Below are positions 31,038-42,803 of a DNA stretch of 64,000 nt, piece by piece. Position numbers and translations under genes: made by a program. The notes under the pieces were generated by a model. It was not told where the DNA came from, did not search any database, and saw only the letters and a list, made by a program, of their open reading frames with translations. The DNA is taken from NCBI GenBank assembly GCA_023014485.1, contig JAJOZX010001575.1, forward strand, positions 62,001 through 126,000. The letters run 5' to 3'. The DNA is from Bathynomus jamesi (lineage: Eukaryota > Arthropoda > Malacostraca > Isopoda > Cirolanidae). Within the stretch, counting starts at the first letter, position 1; the number at the start of each line of letters is the position of its first letter.

Positions 31038-32063
31038 TCAACAATGATGATGCTGAAGTTTAATTAAATGTCTCTTCAGGTGGGTTTTCAGATTTCTAAA
31101 CCATCTCTCTTGATTTTCTCCTTGTTTGCATACATAGGTTAAATCTTTAACATTGAAGTAACCTTTTATGTTAGAATGTTTGTCTGAAGCACATGCTTTG
31201 GGGTCTGTGCAAGCTATGCAATATAATGTAAACATTTTATCATCAGAAGCATCATCAATATCTTCTTGATTATCATCATCTTCATCCTCAACAGCTATAT
31301 CTACATCAGGCATATTAGTGTCACTATTTGCAATATTTTCCATTATATCACTTGGTACTGAAAATGAATCATCAGCATGCCCTAGATCCTTCTTTTCCAC
31401 CAATTTGAATGTAGATTTGATCAAATCATTGTTCAGGATTTCTTGTATTGATTTACACTTGCTTAAATGGGCTATGGAAATGTCAAATTTGTTGCTTTTT
31501 GCTTTATTAGATTTGGATGCAACACTTGAACTTGAAGGCATATTTTGACTCTTCTCTTTATTAACCACAACAGCTTGGTGAGTTTCTTTTGTTAGGCGCA
31601 AAATTGCATTCAATGTCTTCTGGATTTGGGAATTTTCAAATTCCTCTAAAGCAGTTTTGTTAGTCTGATGCGCAGATTCCTCACTTACCTTTTGTTTTCT
31701 TAGGTGGAGGAGAAGCACTTTCTTCAGTCTGTGAAACATCTAGTGAAAAAGTTTCATTTTCTAGATTAGCAGTTGATGAAGTTGGTTCATTTTTCTGAGG
31801 TCTAGCACTAGCACATTTGTGAACAAACTAAATGACTGCTTTGCCGTATCTCTTTGCTGCACTTCATCCTGGTATTTCTTTACTGCAATATCTAAGCTGT
31901 GGGCCCAAACTCTGGGACCTCTTGTATTGTAACAAATATTTTTTTGGAATTAAAATGTTCCTCCCAGTTTTGCTTCTTTGAATATTTGTTCTTGCATTGA
32001 CCACAAAAGTAACCCCTTTTAACACCCTCACTTTTCTCTCCAACTTCATCAATATTAGGATCC
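31038..32063 (-). pseudogene. Zinc-finger protein remnant of unknown family
   Basis: The minus frame starts at an ATG near 32063 and gives GYFCGQCKNKYSKKQNWEEH, a C2H2 finger, then stops at about 31907. Another frame (31739-31038) carries KVLLLHLRKQK, a Ser/Lys-rich stretch, an acidic run (EDEDDDNQEDIDDASDD) and CIACTDPKAC with RWFRNLKTHLKRHL, which look like a second pair of Cys2-His2 type knuckles. At least two frame breaks. I do not recognise the family; it may be accessory cargo of the surrounding transposon or a retrocopied host gene. Confidence 0.45.
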
Positions 32064-32099
32064 ATTATTGATTACTGACTACCTGAAAAAATACAAAAT

Positions 32100-32262
32100 A
32101 AGTAAGTTAGTAAATATAGTATGGTAAAAGTGAGTAAAAGTAAGTAAATATAGTACAATGAAAGTAAGTAAAAGTAAGTGCTTTAAACTTAGTAAAAGTA
32201 AGGAAGAGTAAGTAAAAGTAGGTAAGTTAAAGTAAGTAAAAGTAAGTTTAAACTTAACTAAA
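32100..32262. repeat. Minisatellite, unit near AAAGTAAGT
   Basis: About 16 imperfect AGTAAAAGTAAGT-type units immediately upstream (minus strand) of the zinc-finger remnant start. Confidence 0.9.
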
Positions 32263-32591
32263 CTTTTCAATTCTAGAGTCATGGTGGATTACTTAAAACC
32301 ACACAAGTAATTATCTGGCCAATTTATCAAACCTGGCTGAGATCAATGGAACACAGTCCAATCCTGATAATTTTATATTAAAAAAATATACGTTTTAATA
32401 AAATTTTAATTATCAAAACATTGAAGCTTAACAAAAAATAAAAATAATTGTTAAATATGGAATTACCAACTAAACTTAAAATAACTAAATTTGTAATTTA
32501 AAAAAATTGGTTTGTACAAGAACGTATACGCAAAAAAATTGCATAACGTCTAGCGGATGAACAAAACCCAAACCCAAATTTACTTTTTCTC

Positions 32592-32813
32592 ATGGTCAAA
32601 TTTACTGGAGCAATGCTCCCAAGATCCCAGGAATCTGGAGTCATGTCCACCGCTACCACAGAAAAACCTGTAAGCATGCTTGAATCATTTTTTAAAGCAA
32701 AACCTTCCACCTCTGCCAAAGAAAAACCAGTAAGTGTTGAGTCCACTCCTCCACCAGGAAGTCCAGACAGCCGTTCTTCATTTAACAGATTTGATGTCCC
32801 TGAAGCTGCATAA
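32592..32813 (+). pseudogene. Tigger-like transposase C-terminal tail
   Basis: Open frame with KPVSMLESFFKAKPSTS, then a Pro/Ser-rich end (PPPGSPDSRSSFN) and a stop 290 bp from the right TIR. Pogo/Tigger transposases often end with such a SFFK-PSTS tail. The DDE core is not present. Short, so moderate support. Confidence 0.4.
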
Positions 32814-33116
32814 CTCTCGATCTTATTTTGATACGTTCTTTTATACATTTTATATGCCACTTAATTTTGTGTTTACACTAAATATGTCTTTGTAATAAAG
32901 TTGTCACTATTTACTATCTGTTTATGTTCATCATTTAGTAATTAGGGACCAAATTAAAATCTTTTAAATTTATTTATTTTTCTGAGGAATGAATTAAAGT
33001 TATTTACATTGATTCCTATGGGAACATTGATTTCAGTTAGTGCTGTTTCGGTTAGCACTCTGATTTCATGGAACCAATTAAGAGCGGTAAGTGAGGAATT
33101 GCTGTACTACCGTTGT

Positions 33117-34470
33117 TAGTGATGTACCAATTCCAAAATTTAGCCAACTGCTGATGCTGATTCTATAAAAAACTGGTCATGCCAATGCTGATGCTTTGCC
33201 CAGATTTAAAAAATCAATTCCTTTCATAAATTTTACTAATCTAATGTGAACACTTTCAATTTTCATATTTTTACATTTCAAGTTTGTTTAAATGATTTTC
33301 CTTAACTCACTCCACAATATACAATACTAGGATTTGTTACTCACATACTGCAGCTAAAATGATGTTTAGTAGTTTTATTTACTCACTAAAGTGATAAAAT
33401 AATTTTATTTTAGTCTCATAAATTGAATACCAATATTTAAATTGGTTTTCCTTATGTTGAATATATTTTCTTTCTTCAACAATGTAAACAAAAAATTTTC
33501 ATTAAAATTTCAAGGCCCTAATAGCTTATTTGAATATATAATTTGAGTCTATAAAATTTTAAAAATACTTAAAATAAAGTCATCATAATAAGATTGTTTA
33601 ATATAAAAAATATAAAGTACAACTTAATATAGAATTACAGTAGGGTCTCGTTAATCCAAACATTTTGGGACCAAACAAGCTTCAGATTATGGAGACACGT
33701 ATAAATTACCCGTAAATCAAGAAAAACTAAAAGAATGTACAGTATTAGTAATTTTATGTGAGGTGTTAGACATAATTAAAGATTGGATCAATAATGATTA
33801 CGCAGATGTTTAAGGATAAATAATACAAATTCACAGATTCCACTGTTCACAACAATGGTGCCCAGTAAACTGTCTAGCCAGTGTTGCCACATTGCCAAGA
33901 AAAAATTTCTGTGTATTTTACCCTACAATTTCTGGATGTTGAATTAAAAAAAAAATTATTATTTTAGGCAACATTTCTCAATTTGGGTAAGAATTTCCGA
34001 TTTTATTATTTTCTAGAGAAAAACTCGGGATATATCCAGAATTTTCTGGGCACTTGGCATCTCTGTGTCTAGCACAGGCTCACCAAAACTTTCGGATTAG
34101 CGAGTCTTTCAGATTACTGAGTTCCAGATTATCAAGACCCTACTGCATTATTAAAATAGAGTAGGAGATTAAAATAGTTTATAACATTTAGAAATTAGCT
34201 AGTTAGAGAAAATGTAAATTTATGGGTAACTAACTTATTAAGCATTGCCTTTTTCACGAATGGAAAATATATTTTATACAATTACACTTTGAAATGAGTA
34301 TAAATTATCATAATAGTGGATTCTTGTATGTTCAATTTTGTATAACTATAGATTTTGTTTCGTAATGAAAATTTTAAAATGTCAAAGAATCAGTAAGATG
34401 AGCAGCTAAATTTGGCTGATGCCCATAAAAATACTGATTGTGCCATTGCCAATTAATCAGTACACCACTA
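33117..34470. mobile_element. hAT-like element split by a MITE
   Basis: Ends TAGTGATGTACC and the complement of TAGTGGTGTAC; inner words GCTGATGC and TTTGGCTGATGCCC recur near both ends. The flanks ACCGTTGT and GTTATTGT match at 5 of 8. The body is non-coding, and the MITE at 33638-34145 lies inside. Confidence 0.6.
33638..34145. mobile_element. Tigger-type MITE, 508 bp
   Basis: TIR CAGTAGGGTCTCG...AATCC pairs with the right end GACCCTACTG. Further inside, TTCAGATTATGGAG and TTCAGATTACTGAG/TTCCAGATTATCAAG repeat. TA precedes the left end; the right flank is CA, one change from TA. Confidence 0.75.
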
Positions 34471-35061
34471 GTTATTGTATGTCCATAGTAAAGATTTATT
34501 AAAAACATTTTGCTTAAATCCTTCATACACTGGCAAAAATTCTCCTTCATTTCCAATTATTTCTAATAATAATTAGCCTCAAATAGAAAATCTTTGAAAA
34601 AGAAAATAAATTAAATTTTATAATTTAACATTTAAATGCAAACAGAAACTAAACACAAGCCCATGACATGCTGAAACAGCCAATACAAAGTCTCTCTCTC
34701 TCATCTCTATATATATTGTATTCACCAACTTTTTGTCTTTAGCTTAAAATGGGCCTATTTAGGTTTATGGCTTTTAACCTCAACTTGTGCTGAGCATCAG
34801 TTCAAGAACAAAATTTATCAAAGAAATTAGCTTTCAAAAGATTCATTTTCATTAGTCAGTGTACTTTGGCATGAAGCTATCCCCGCAGCCACTTAATATT
34901 ATGAACACATTTCACCACTCTTACTAAACTATTTCCTTCATGTTTAGAAAATTAAAAGTTAAATTTACAACTCACTACATTGAGATGCGATTAAAAGTGC
35001 AAGTTTTGTTGCAGTTTGCGTGTTAGGAAGGATTCCTGAGAACTCCCAAATCCCTTAGTAG
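34471..35061. other. No feature recognised
   Basis: AT-rich spacer with a short (TC)n at 34690. Confidence 0.5.
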
Positions 35062-35263
35062 TAGGCTGACCATATTTCCTTGAGACAAAAATGGGACATT
35101 GGGATGGCAAAAAAGGGACGGGGGTTATGTAATATTCTGTATTCATGAAAAAGTAAGTACATAAACATATTGAGCTTACAATTATTCTTCAGTGACAGAA
35201 CCCATACAAAAACCCATACAAAACGGTACTGTCCCATTCAAAATGGTACGTATGGTCAGCCTA
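35062..35263. mobile_element. hAT-type MITE, second copy of the 6489 family
   Basis: Same TIR TAGGCTGACCATA and the same first ~100 bp and last ~40 bp as 6489-6691, but a different ~50-bp middle. The 8-bp flanks CTTAGTAG and CTTTGTAG differ at one base. Confidence 0.9.
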
Positions 35264-35900
35264 CTTTGTAGGGCCTAGGCAGTATCAGTAATCCCATTGG
35301 GCTTGAGCCTTCTTGGAAAGCCAGGCCTTCAGAATTACTAAAACAATTTTTTCTTTTTTTCAATCAATTATATTTTAAATTCTCTCAATATACAGAATGA
35401 TCTGAACTCTCAGTCATGCACATTACGCATCCAAAGTGAGAAAAAAAAAAGCATCTCACTTCTTGACAGTGTGGTAGGTGATCCGAGTGATCCAACTATT
35501 GGAGTTGTCTGTATTGCTTAACCTTTATAAAGACCTTTATAAAGACCTCATTGAAAACCTAATCATTTATCAATGTGTATCACAAAGGACTCTGAACATT
35601 CTCATGCTATGAACTGAATTGTATTTTTAACTGCCTTATGAGAAAAATATCAATGCAAACGCATATCCCAAAATTTTAAAACCTTAATTATTATTATTAA
35701 TTTCTATCCCCTTCCTGGCATCACTGCAGTCATGGATTCCTGTGGGTTTGCTGATGCCAGTGGGGGGATAACTAACTGTTTGTTGGTTTTTTTTCCTTTA
35801 TCAGGATTTGTTGTTGGCTGGGACACTTACTTATTCAGGGGTAGCATTAGTTATTTGGGAGCATCCTGCAAAACATCATGCAGGGGCCTTGTCATAGCAT

Positions 35901-35989
<89 letters not shown>

Positions 35990-36374
35990 TATATATATAT
36001 AATTAGTTATATGGTAAACACACACCCCTCCCAACATAAATTTACAAATGCAAATAGGTAGTTTGTTTTGGCTCTTTATACATCTTAACTGAAATTACAC
36101 CACAGTACCCTGAGGTGACCACGCAATCTGGGCCTGAAAAGAGAAATTGTTAACAACAATCAGGTGTGGGGGCCTCATTGCCTCTGGATCCCCTGCAATT
36201 GCAGGGGTTGCAGGGCCTTACTATGCTTATTGAAATGAATTTGAACAAAGCTTTTTCTCCCCAACACCTGTACAAATGCTGAAGCCAGAGTTCACATTTT
36301 CCTGTCAAACATTACTTTCACACAGACTGGACCAAGAATACCTTTAATGATTGTGATATGAATGGGGGGGGGGT
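35264..36374. other. No gene; long (TA)n at 35903-36001
   Basis: About 100 bp of TA repeat. CCCCTGCAATTGCAGGGG (36191-36208) is a perfect 18-bp palindrome. No coding signal. Confidence 0.5.
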
Positions 36375-36560
36375 ATGTAGGAAGGAGGGGACCAAGGGCA
36401 AACACCCACAAAAGTGACTCCTCCACAGAAGGAGAGCCAAAAACAAGGTCTCCAAGGTTCAATGATGCCATTTTTTGTAGAAATTTGAAATGATTGTGTA
36501 CCATGTAAGATGCATGTATGCAGTGAGGAATAGAGGGAGAAGGGTGTTTGAGAGGATGCT
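36375..36560. repeat. Interspersed repeat, uninterrupted copy
   Basis: Matches 12236-12335 plus 14207-14312 in order (GGGCAAACACCCACAAAAG ... GATGCATGTATG ... GAGGAATAGAGGGAGAAG). It serves as the empty-site reference for the insertion at 12336-14198. A G9 run precedes it (36364-36372). Confidence 0.65.
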
Positions 36561-39526
36561 AGACTGCTCACAGGGTAGATGAGATGCAGAAAAAGATCAG
36601 CTACGGAGGACAGTGACACAAGAAACAAGAATTCCAGCACTCCCTGTCTCCTGCTTAACATTCCCTGGTTGATCAGGGTCTACAATCTCCTCCTACAAAT
36701 GAGTATAAAATGAGTATCAATTTTATATAATTTGGGTGACCACTCATTGACATCCCCCTACAACTAATATTGTTTGTTTTGCATTTGTTTATGTGAATCC
36801 TTTTTATTTTATAAATTTGGTTTCATTTGTCTGGCAATGGGCTGGTGATGGCCAATAATTTTGTGGTTTTTTAATGTTCACATTTTTGTGTGTAGTATGG
36901 GACCAATATTTTTTTTTGTTTGTAGTAACATTTTTGGTTCTGGATATGCATTTGCGTATGATTAATAAAAGGGTCCTTTTGTTACCCGTAAATACTTACT
37001 CGCTTATGTAATTAACAATGTAAGTCATTTTTGCATTTCCTGAATAAATTGGGTAAAGGAGGCTGTACTTCTCTTAAATCCTCTCACCATAAGCGGAAGA
37101 GCAAGTCATTAAAAGAGGCAGACAGACTATGGCCCCAGAGATCATAAAGGTGAGAACCCAATTTTAAATTATTAGGAACAAACAAACTGACATAATCACA
37201 ACCGAGCAAAATTGTGAACTTGTTCACCCTGGTTTTTTTCCCCATTCTCAATAGTGTGTGATGTTGGAATTAACAAAATACTCTTTTGTGAAGATGAAGG
37301 TGGCCATCTGTGCACTCATCACTGGTGGCTCAATCTCCCTTCTCAGCAACCAGAAGCAGCTGCCATGATTCCACTAACAGAGTATCCAGTAGGTGACCCA
37401 GGAAATTAATTTCAACATTTGACTTCATGCATCAATTTCTGAAAAAGTACTCCCTACACAAGCAATCAATGAAGCCTTGGACTTGGGCAGTGCACCCACC
37501 AACAAAGTTTTTACCAGGAAACCAACTTTGACACTGGACTAGGATGGAAACTAGACTGACCAAGGACAAAGCTTGAAGCTACCTTTCAAATTACACCAAT
37601 ACCAATAAGACAGAGGCCACGTCCATGATCTCCCAACAAGATCTGTAGGATAGCAATCAAGTAATTTAACAGCAGCAGATACCAAATAATTGGATGCAAG
37701 GACAGTGTTCAGTTGCTAGGGGTAGTGAAGAACTTGAAAATAGAAAGGGAAAATGAAATGGAAATAAACGAGTTTGCTTTCATTACTGGAACAAAAGGAT
37801 AATTTATTAACTGAAATAAAGTACCAGCAGGTCTAATTTGAACTTACTAATGATTCCTAAAAAAGAAATTTGTATAGTACTAATTATCCTTATAAGAAAA
37901 AAGGCTAGAAATGCTGATAATGTAATGTACTTCAGAATTAAATCATAATTCATGATGTAATTAAGCTCATCAGAAAAATAAAACACAGGAACTTGCTTGA
38001 CCTTGAAACTCGTGCGGAAGAATGTTAGTGTGATTTGTCAAACCTAAGCAACATTGTGTATATACATAGAAAGTATTATAAAACTATTTCAAACAAATGT
38101 TTTGATAAAAATTCAGAAACTTAGAAATTGGAAAATGTGGTCAAAACTTCACTGAAGAGAATTTAAGAATCTTCAATCGCCTCTCAAATTAACTACAACA
38201 CTTTCAAAATTTAACTTCACAAAGAGATCCTGGTTTTGATTATGTTTCAATTTCTCTTTTACATCTTACTACCATGGTTACAAATTTACAAAAATGTGAT
38301 GAGGTTCCTTAAGAAGAAATAAAATGGTTAAGTATTCCTGTTAAGAAATCATGTGTGAAAGAGTATGACAAGATGATAAAGGAAAACTCTTCTCAAGCCA
38401 TATTATTTTTTTTTAAGGAAGCCAAGTTTAAACAAAGTACCTGAAAGATCTTAAAAGATAACTTTTCAGCATTACAGAGGAACGAGACCCTGAATAACAC
38501 AATTAACACATTACCCCAGGTTCCATTCAAAACATTTACTAAGGAGAGTAAGCTACTTACTTATAAGGGTTGTTCAGAAAGTTTGAGGATTGTGCTTACA
38601 GTGATCAAAATATGAGCAGTAGGCTGGGTAGAAATTTTATATTGAAAAGGTACATATTGAGAGAGGTTTGAATGGAACACAGGAACCCCCTAAATTATTT
38701 TCGCTGTTTAAAGCCTCTTACCCCTAGCACAATTTTTCACTTTTTTACCTATATTGAAGAATATTCCATTTATATGAGACTTACTCTACATTCAGGTTTT
38801 TTGATGATATAAATCTTTATTAACATAATATTTTATTTAATGTACAGTATTAGGAAAATTAATTAAGTACAACAATATATTCAGAAGAAAAAATTAGAGG
38901 CATAATAAATGTGCTAAAATTCAATTCACTTTTTCAAAGGACCTTTTTGACCTTACTTTGAGGGATGGAGGTAAAGAAAGAAGGACCAATTCCCTCACTC
39001 CAGAAAAGACCCCAAGTTGCTATCAAACATTTCTTCAATATATTCTGTTCTAGTCTTATCACATAGGGCCTGGCCAAATTTTTAAATTTATTTACAATTG
39101 AAATAGTTTGTAATTTTATTTAACTTCTTGTAAATTTAAAGGTATCAGGATATTACCAACAAAATCCCCTTATGGACTTAAGTGAATAAATTACAGATCT
39201 AATTACGATCTTTACTACAGTTTTAAACGAGTAAATCCAATTATCATGGAAAGTAGAATGTAACCCTTCCATAAAGTGAGGAATTACTGTATTAAAATTT
39301 TAGGAAAGATAATCAACCCTTACACCCAAATATGCGATGCTGAACATTTTGTTACTTTATTCAAAACCTACATACACATCTTGAAATAATCATACAGTTT
39401 TTAGGATTTATGCAGGTCATTCAATTTACTCATTCCTTTATTTACTTATGCATTCAAACCAAGCGAGCATCCATGATGGTCATAGAAACATAGACTAGAC
39501 CAAATTTATGTACAAGATCACTAGTA
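36561..39526. other. No gene recognised
   Basis: About 3 kb without a coding signal or paired transposon ends. GAGGAATTACTGTA at 39282 is a lone pogo/Tigger-type right end. GGGTTGTTCAGAAAGTTTG at 38567 resembles a mariner end but has no partner. Confidence 0.45.
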
Positions 39527-39857
39527 CAGTAACCCCCCCCCCCATTTGTGCAGTTTTGGATTAACACTAGCTAGAACAGCGGAAATTTTTGCATACCCAT
39601 AACAGCGAGAGGCGGTCAAATTGACCACCACCTAATATTATTTTAAATTTACGTTTACATTTGTATTTATCGAAGGAAAATTATACTTTTTACAGGTATT
39701 TAATTTTATTTGAAGTAAATAAACGGTATTTATTTATAACCATATACAATAAAACCAATTACGCTTATAGATTAATAAAACTTTAGGGTTAACTTCGCAA
39801 AATAATAATCCTTTTTTCATCTTACTAATAAATCCTAGTTTTTATTTCTGTGCTTTT

Positions 39858-41507
39858 CTATGTTGAAGAACACTTCTTGCAAATGATTTTCTTGATTACG
39901 TGGCTTGTGCATGATCCACATACCTTTTTTTTACATTTGTGACAAATTTCACAAGTTTTATTTTGCTTGCACATTCGCACTTGGCATTGTTTTCTTTTCC
40001 GGGACAATATCACATCTGTCTCTGCAGTGTCGTCTTCACTGATATCCTGCTCTGCGTTACTCTTTTTAAAACCCTGTCGTAATTGTAATGCTAGCTGCAG
40101 AAGAAAGTTGCGATGAGTAATGTTCTTACCAGTAACTTCCCTATAGAGAATAGCTGCATTGATTCCAGCGAGGTCCAACATATTATAGAAAACATGAACG
40201 GGCCACCTTCTTGAACCAGCTTTAGTGCTGTATTTGCGAGCCATCTGATCAACTATATCTACTCCATATTTTGTTGAATTGTAGTAAGTCACAGTTTCAG
40301 GGGTTCTTTTTTGCATTATCTTCAACTTGAACACAGCTATGCACGCTGCTCAGAAGAATCACATTTTTATTTGGTTTGCATTGATAGACAGTTAGCGTTG
40401 CTTGGTCATTTTTCAAAACATGAGTGTTGAACCTTTTGTCTCGCAAATTCTTGATGGCAATTGGCACTTCTTTTCAGGCACGATTCATTGTCCCAACAAG
40501 GGTAGTATTTTGTGTTGTAATTTACGACAAACTCACTGAAGTAAAAAAGTTGTCAGTCGTAATGTTTCTTCCTTTGCCAAGGTATGGTTCGACAAGTTGA
40601 AGAACTACATATTCTGAAGCGGTTGGTTTGATGGGCGCTTTGCATCTTTACCAAGGTATGGGAATCCGTTCAAGAAGTATTTTGACTTGGTATCAGCAGC
40701 TATCCAAAATTTTATACCAAATTTGTCTGGCTTAGTGGCAATGTACTGGGTAAAAGGGCACCTTGCTTTAGTGGGGAATAACTGTTCATCAACAGTTATA
40801 TATTCGCTTGGTCTGTAGCAAGCAATGCAATTTTGGGTGAACCGATTCCAAACTTGAGATGTCAGTGCAAATTTGTCCGTTTTCAGCCTTTCAGATCTGT
40901 TAGACTTCATGTCAAAACGGAGGTATCTCATAATTTCTCGAAAGCGATCTCGTGCCATTGTTTCACGAAAGAAAGGAGGTCCCCACTCTTTTGACCAGAG
41001 ATCATCAGCAGGTTGCCCCTTGGCCAATATTCCTCGAGCAAACATGATGCCAATAGTAGCCATAATTTCTTCCAGTGACACAGTCCATGAAGTACTTTTC
41101 AATCGTCTATGAGCTTCTGCTTGAGTACACTTTTGTATATGTTTCAAAATAAAATCATCAATTAGCAATCTAAAAGCACTCAAAAAATCATTTTCAGCAA
41201 TTTGTCGTTTGGCATAAACTGTGGGGCCAGGTTCTTCACGTACAATATTCTGTGATCGGGTTTTTCCCTCATTTCTGTTGCCTTGTTCAATAACCTCCCA
41301 TTCTGTACCATCCTTCGCCGTTAAAACTGAACCAACTTCAATCAAAGCAGGAGTTTCGCATCGCTTTTTTCTTCCCATAAAGCCTCCCATCTTTCCTGCA
41401 AGTAATAAAGCACAATGGTAAGTTGCTATTACAGGCCCGTAGCCAGACCGAATGAGTAGGAGGGGCGGAGAAATTGATAGGGGGGACAATGAAGGAATTA
41501 TATTATA

Positions 41508-41540
<33 letters not shown>

Positions 41541-42037
41541 GGTTCTAATTCAATTTGGCAAACAGTGGTGAAAAGTACCGAGTTTTTCCAGGGGGGGGGG
41601 GGGGGGGGATGTTTACAGGGTGGGCTTTGCCCCTCTTGCCCCCCCCCCCGTGGCTACGGCCCTGTGCTATTATAATATTTATATATATAACCATAATGGT
41701 TCTACAATATGACACGAAATCATTATCAATAAACTTATGCACGAATCGCCATACTGAAACTGACAAAGATGTAAATATTTATTGTACTCACCCGCAACAT
41801 GACCAGCATTGAACGTTTTATTAGCTGAATCAGTTTGTGCCTGGTCATCACTTTCTTCATTGACTCAGATGATGAACTTTCTGCCTGAGGAATATAATCA
41901 TCTTCACCATCATCACTGTCCAATGATATATCACTTCCTTCTGAGTTTGATTCTGAAATTGCTTGCAAACATCGAAGAATTTCTTCATTTGAAAGAGAGG
42001 GGTTTGCACACATGCTTGCAGCTTGGAAGCGCAACAC
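39858..42037 (-). pseudogene. piggyBac transposase A, intron-bearing, broken
   Basis: The 5' acidic exon (from about 42037: SNEEILRCLQAISESNSEGS, DSDDGEDDY) ends at a donor GTGAGT near 41795. The acceptor TATTACTTGCAG at about 41402 starts exon 2 (GGFMGRKKRCETPALIEVGS). The DDE_Tnp_1_7 domain follows, with IMATIGIMFARG and YITVDEQLFPTKARC (catalytic Asp), YIATKPDKFGIKFWIAAD and YFLNGFPYLGKD, to about 40605. Frame breaks follow (about 40600-40340). The last frame has TKYGVDIVDQMARKYSTKAG (third Asp) and a Cys-rich C-terminal zinc domain (C-x2-C repeats, 39990-39858). The intron carries the MITE at 41432-41665. Confidence 0.85.
41432..41665. mobile_element. hAT-type MITE inside the piggyBac intron
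   Basis: Ends CAGGCCCGTAGCCAG and the complement of CAGGGCCGTAGCCAC. A perfect 8-bp duplication TGCTATTA flanks it (41424-41431, 41666-41673). It contains a TA run and a G17-like run. Confidence 0.93.
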
Positions 42038-42603
42038 ACACTGAACCGCCGTGTGTTGTTGTCAACAACATACAGCGAGATTGAACATGTTATGACAAGT
42101 CTTTACAGCACTCCTGTATTGCTTTTATGAGAAACGGTCAAAGTGACCGTTTCGCTGTTATAGTAATATCGCTGAATATCTTGTGAAATAATTAGATATA
42201 TTGAATCATATTATACCACAAAAAGGTTATTGGCGTAGTGAAGGCATTCATGGAATATGATGGCAAACTAATCCGAATTAAGCAAGATATGCTAATTAAA
42301 TTTGGAAAAAGCGGTCAAAATGACCGCTTCGCTGTTCTAGTGTTAATAAAGTCCAAAATATATTAAGTTTTTTATATAAAAAAATAAAATAAATTTAAAA
42401 ATATAAAAAAAAAAAAAAAACAGAGGTAAGGCACTGGTGGTTAAGAAGCCAGCTCCAAGAGACCGTAATGGTGAGCATTTTTTTTTTTTATTACATATTA
42501 CTAATTTTTACTTTTTTTTTAGTCTAGTTTGTTTGTATTTATTTATTTATTTATTTTTTTTTTTTTTTAGCAGATAATTAGTATTATTATTGTATTGTAT
42601 TTT

Positions 42604-42668
42604 ATTTTATCTAATTTTATCTAATTTTATCTAATTTTATCTAATTTTATCTAATTTTATCTCATTTT
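42604..42668. repeat. Tandem repeat, unit ATTTTATCTA
   Basis: Six perfect 10-bp units in the right flank of the Tigger-type MITE. Confidence 0.95.
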
Positions 42669-42803
42669 TGGGGTGTGTTGAGGTTGGGGGGGCCCCATAC
42701 TTAGCACACTGAATTATATGTTATAGTTCCCCCAATTTACACAGAATTCATTTCACACGAATGGTTCAGGAATGCATCTACCAGCTAAATTGGGGAATTA
42801 CTG

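Larger units (their letters stand above)
30389..33104. mobile_element. pogo/Tigger-like element or composite
   Basis: Left end CAACAATCCCTCATTATAGC and right end the complement of CAGCAATTCCTCACTTACCG; TA flanks both (30387-30388, 33105-33106). The word GAATCTGGAGTCATG near the right (32630) recurs inverted near the left (30650-30670), so part of the transposase 3' coding region is present in both orientations. The middle carries a minus-strand zinc-finger coding remnant of unknown origin. Whether this is one element or two related ends around foreign DNA is open. Confidence 0.6.
39565..42342 (-). mobile_element. piggyBac-like element A
   Basis: Flanked by TTAA (39561-39564, 42343-42346), the piggyBac target. 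Ends CACTAG(CTAG)AACAGCG and the complement of CACTAGAACAGCG; the left end carries a 4-bp CTAG duplication. Three hairpin words GGTCAAA-TGACC (39614, 42134 and 42313), each beside CGCTGTT or its complement, lie near the ends as likely transposase sites. Confidence 0.9.
39527..42803. mobile_element. pogo/Tigger-type MITE holding a piggyBac
   Basis: Left end CAGTAACCCCCCCCCCCC, right end the complement of CAGTAATTCCCCAATTTAGC; TA flanks both (39525-39526, 42804-42805). Only about 35 bp of the left side and 460 bp of the right side belong to it; the rest is the piggyBac at 39565-42342. The C run has probably slipped. Confidence 0.65.

Noticed and set aside
32100..32262. CRISPR-like spaced repeats
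   Set aside because: Units are contiguous, imperfect and short: a minisatellite in eukaryotic DNA.
38560..38690. GGGTTGTTCAGAAAGTTTGAGG, like a mariner end
   Set aside because: No inverted partner and no transposase nearby.
41555..41766. Open frames with Gly or Pro runs
   Set aside because: Arise from the G/C homopolymers of the MITE at 41432-41665.
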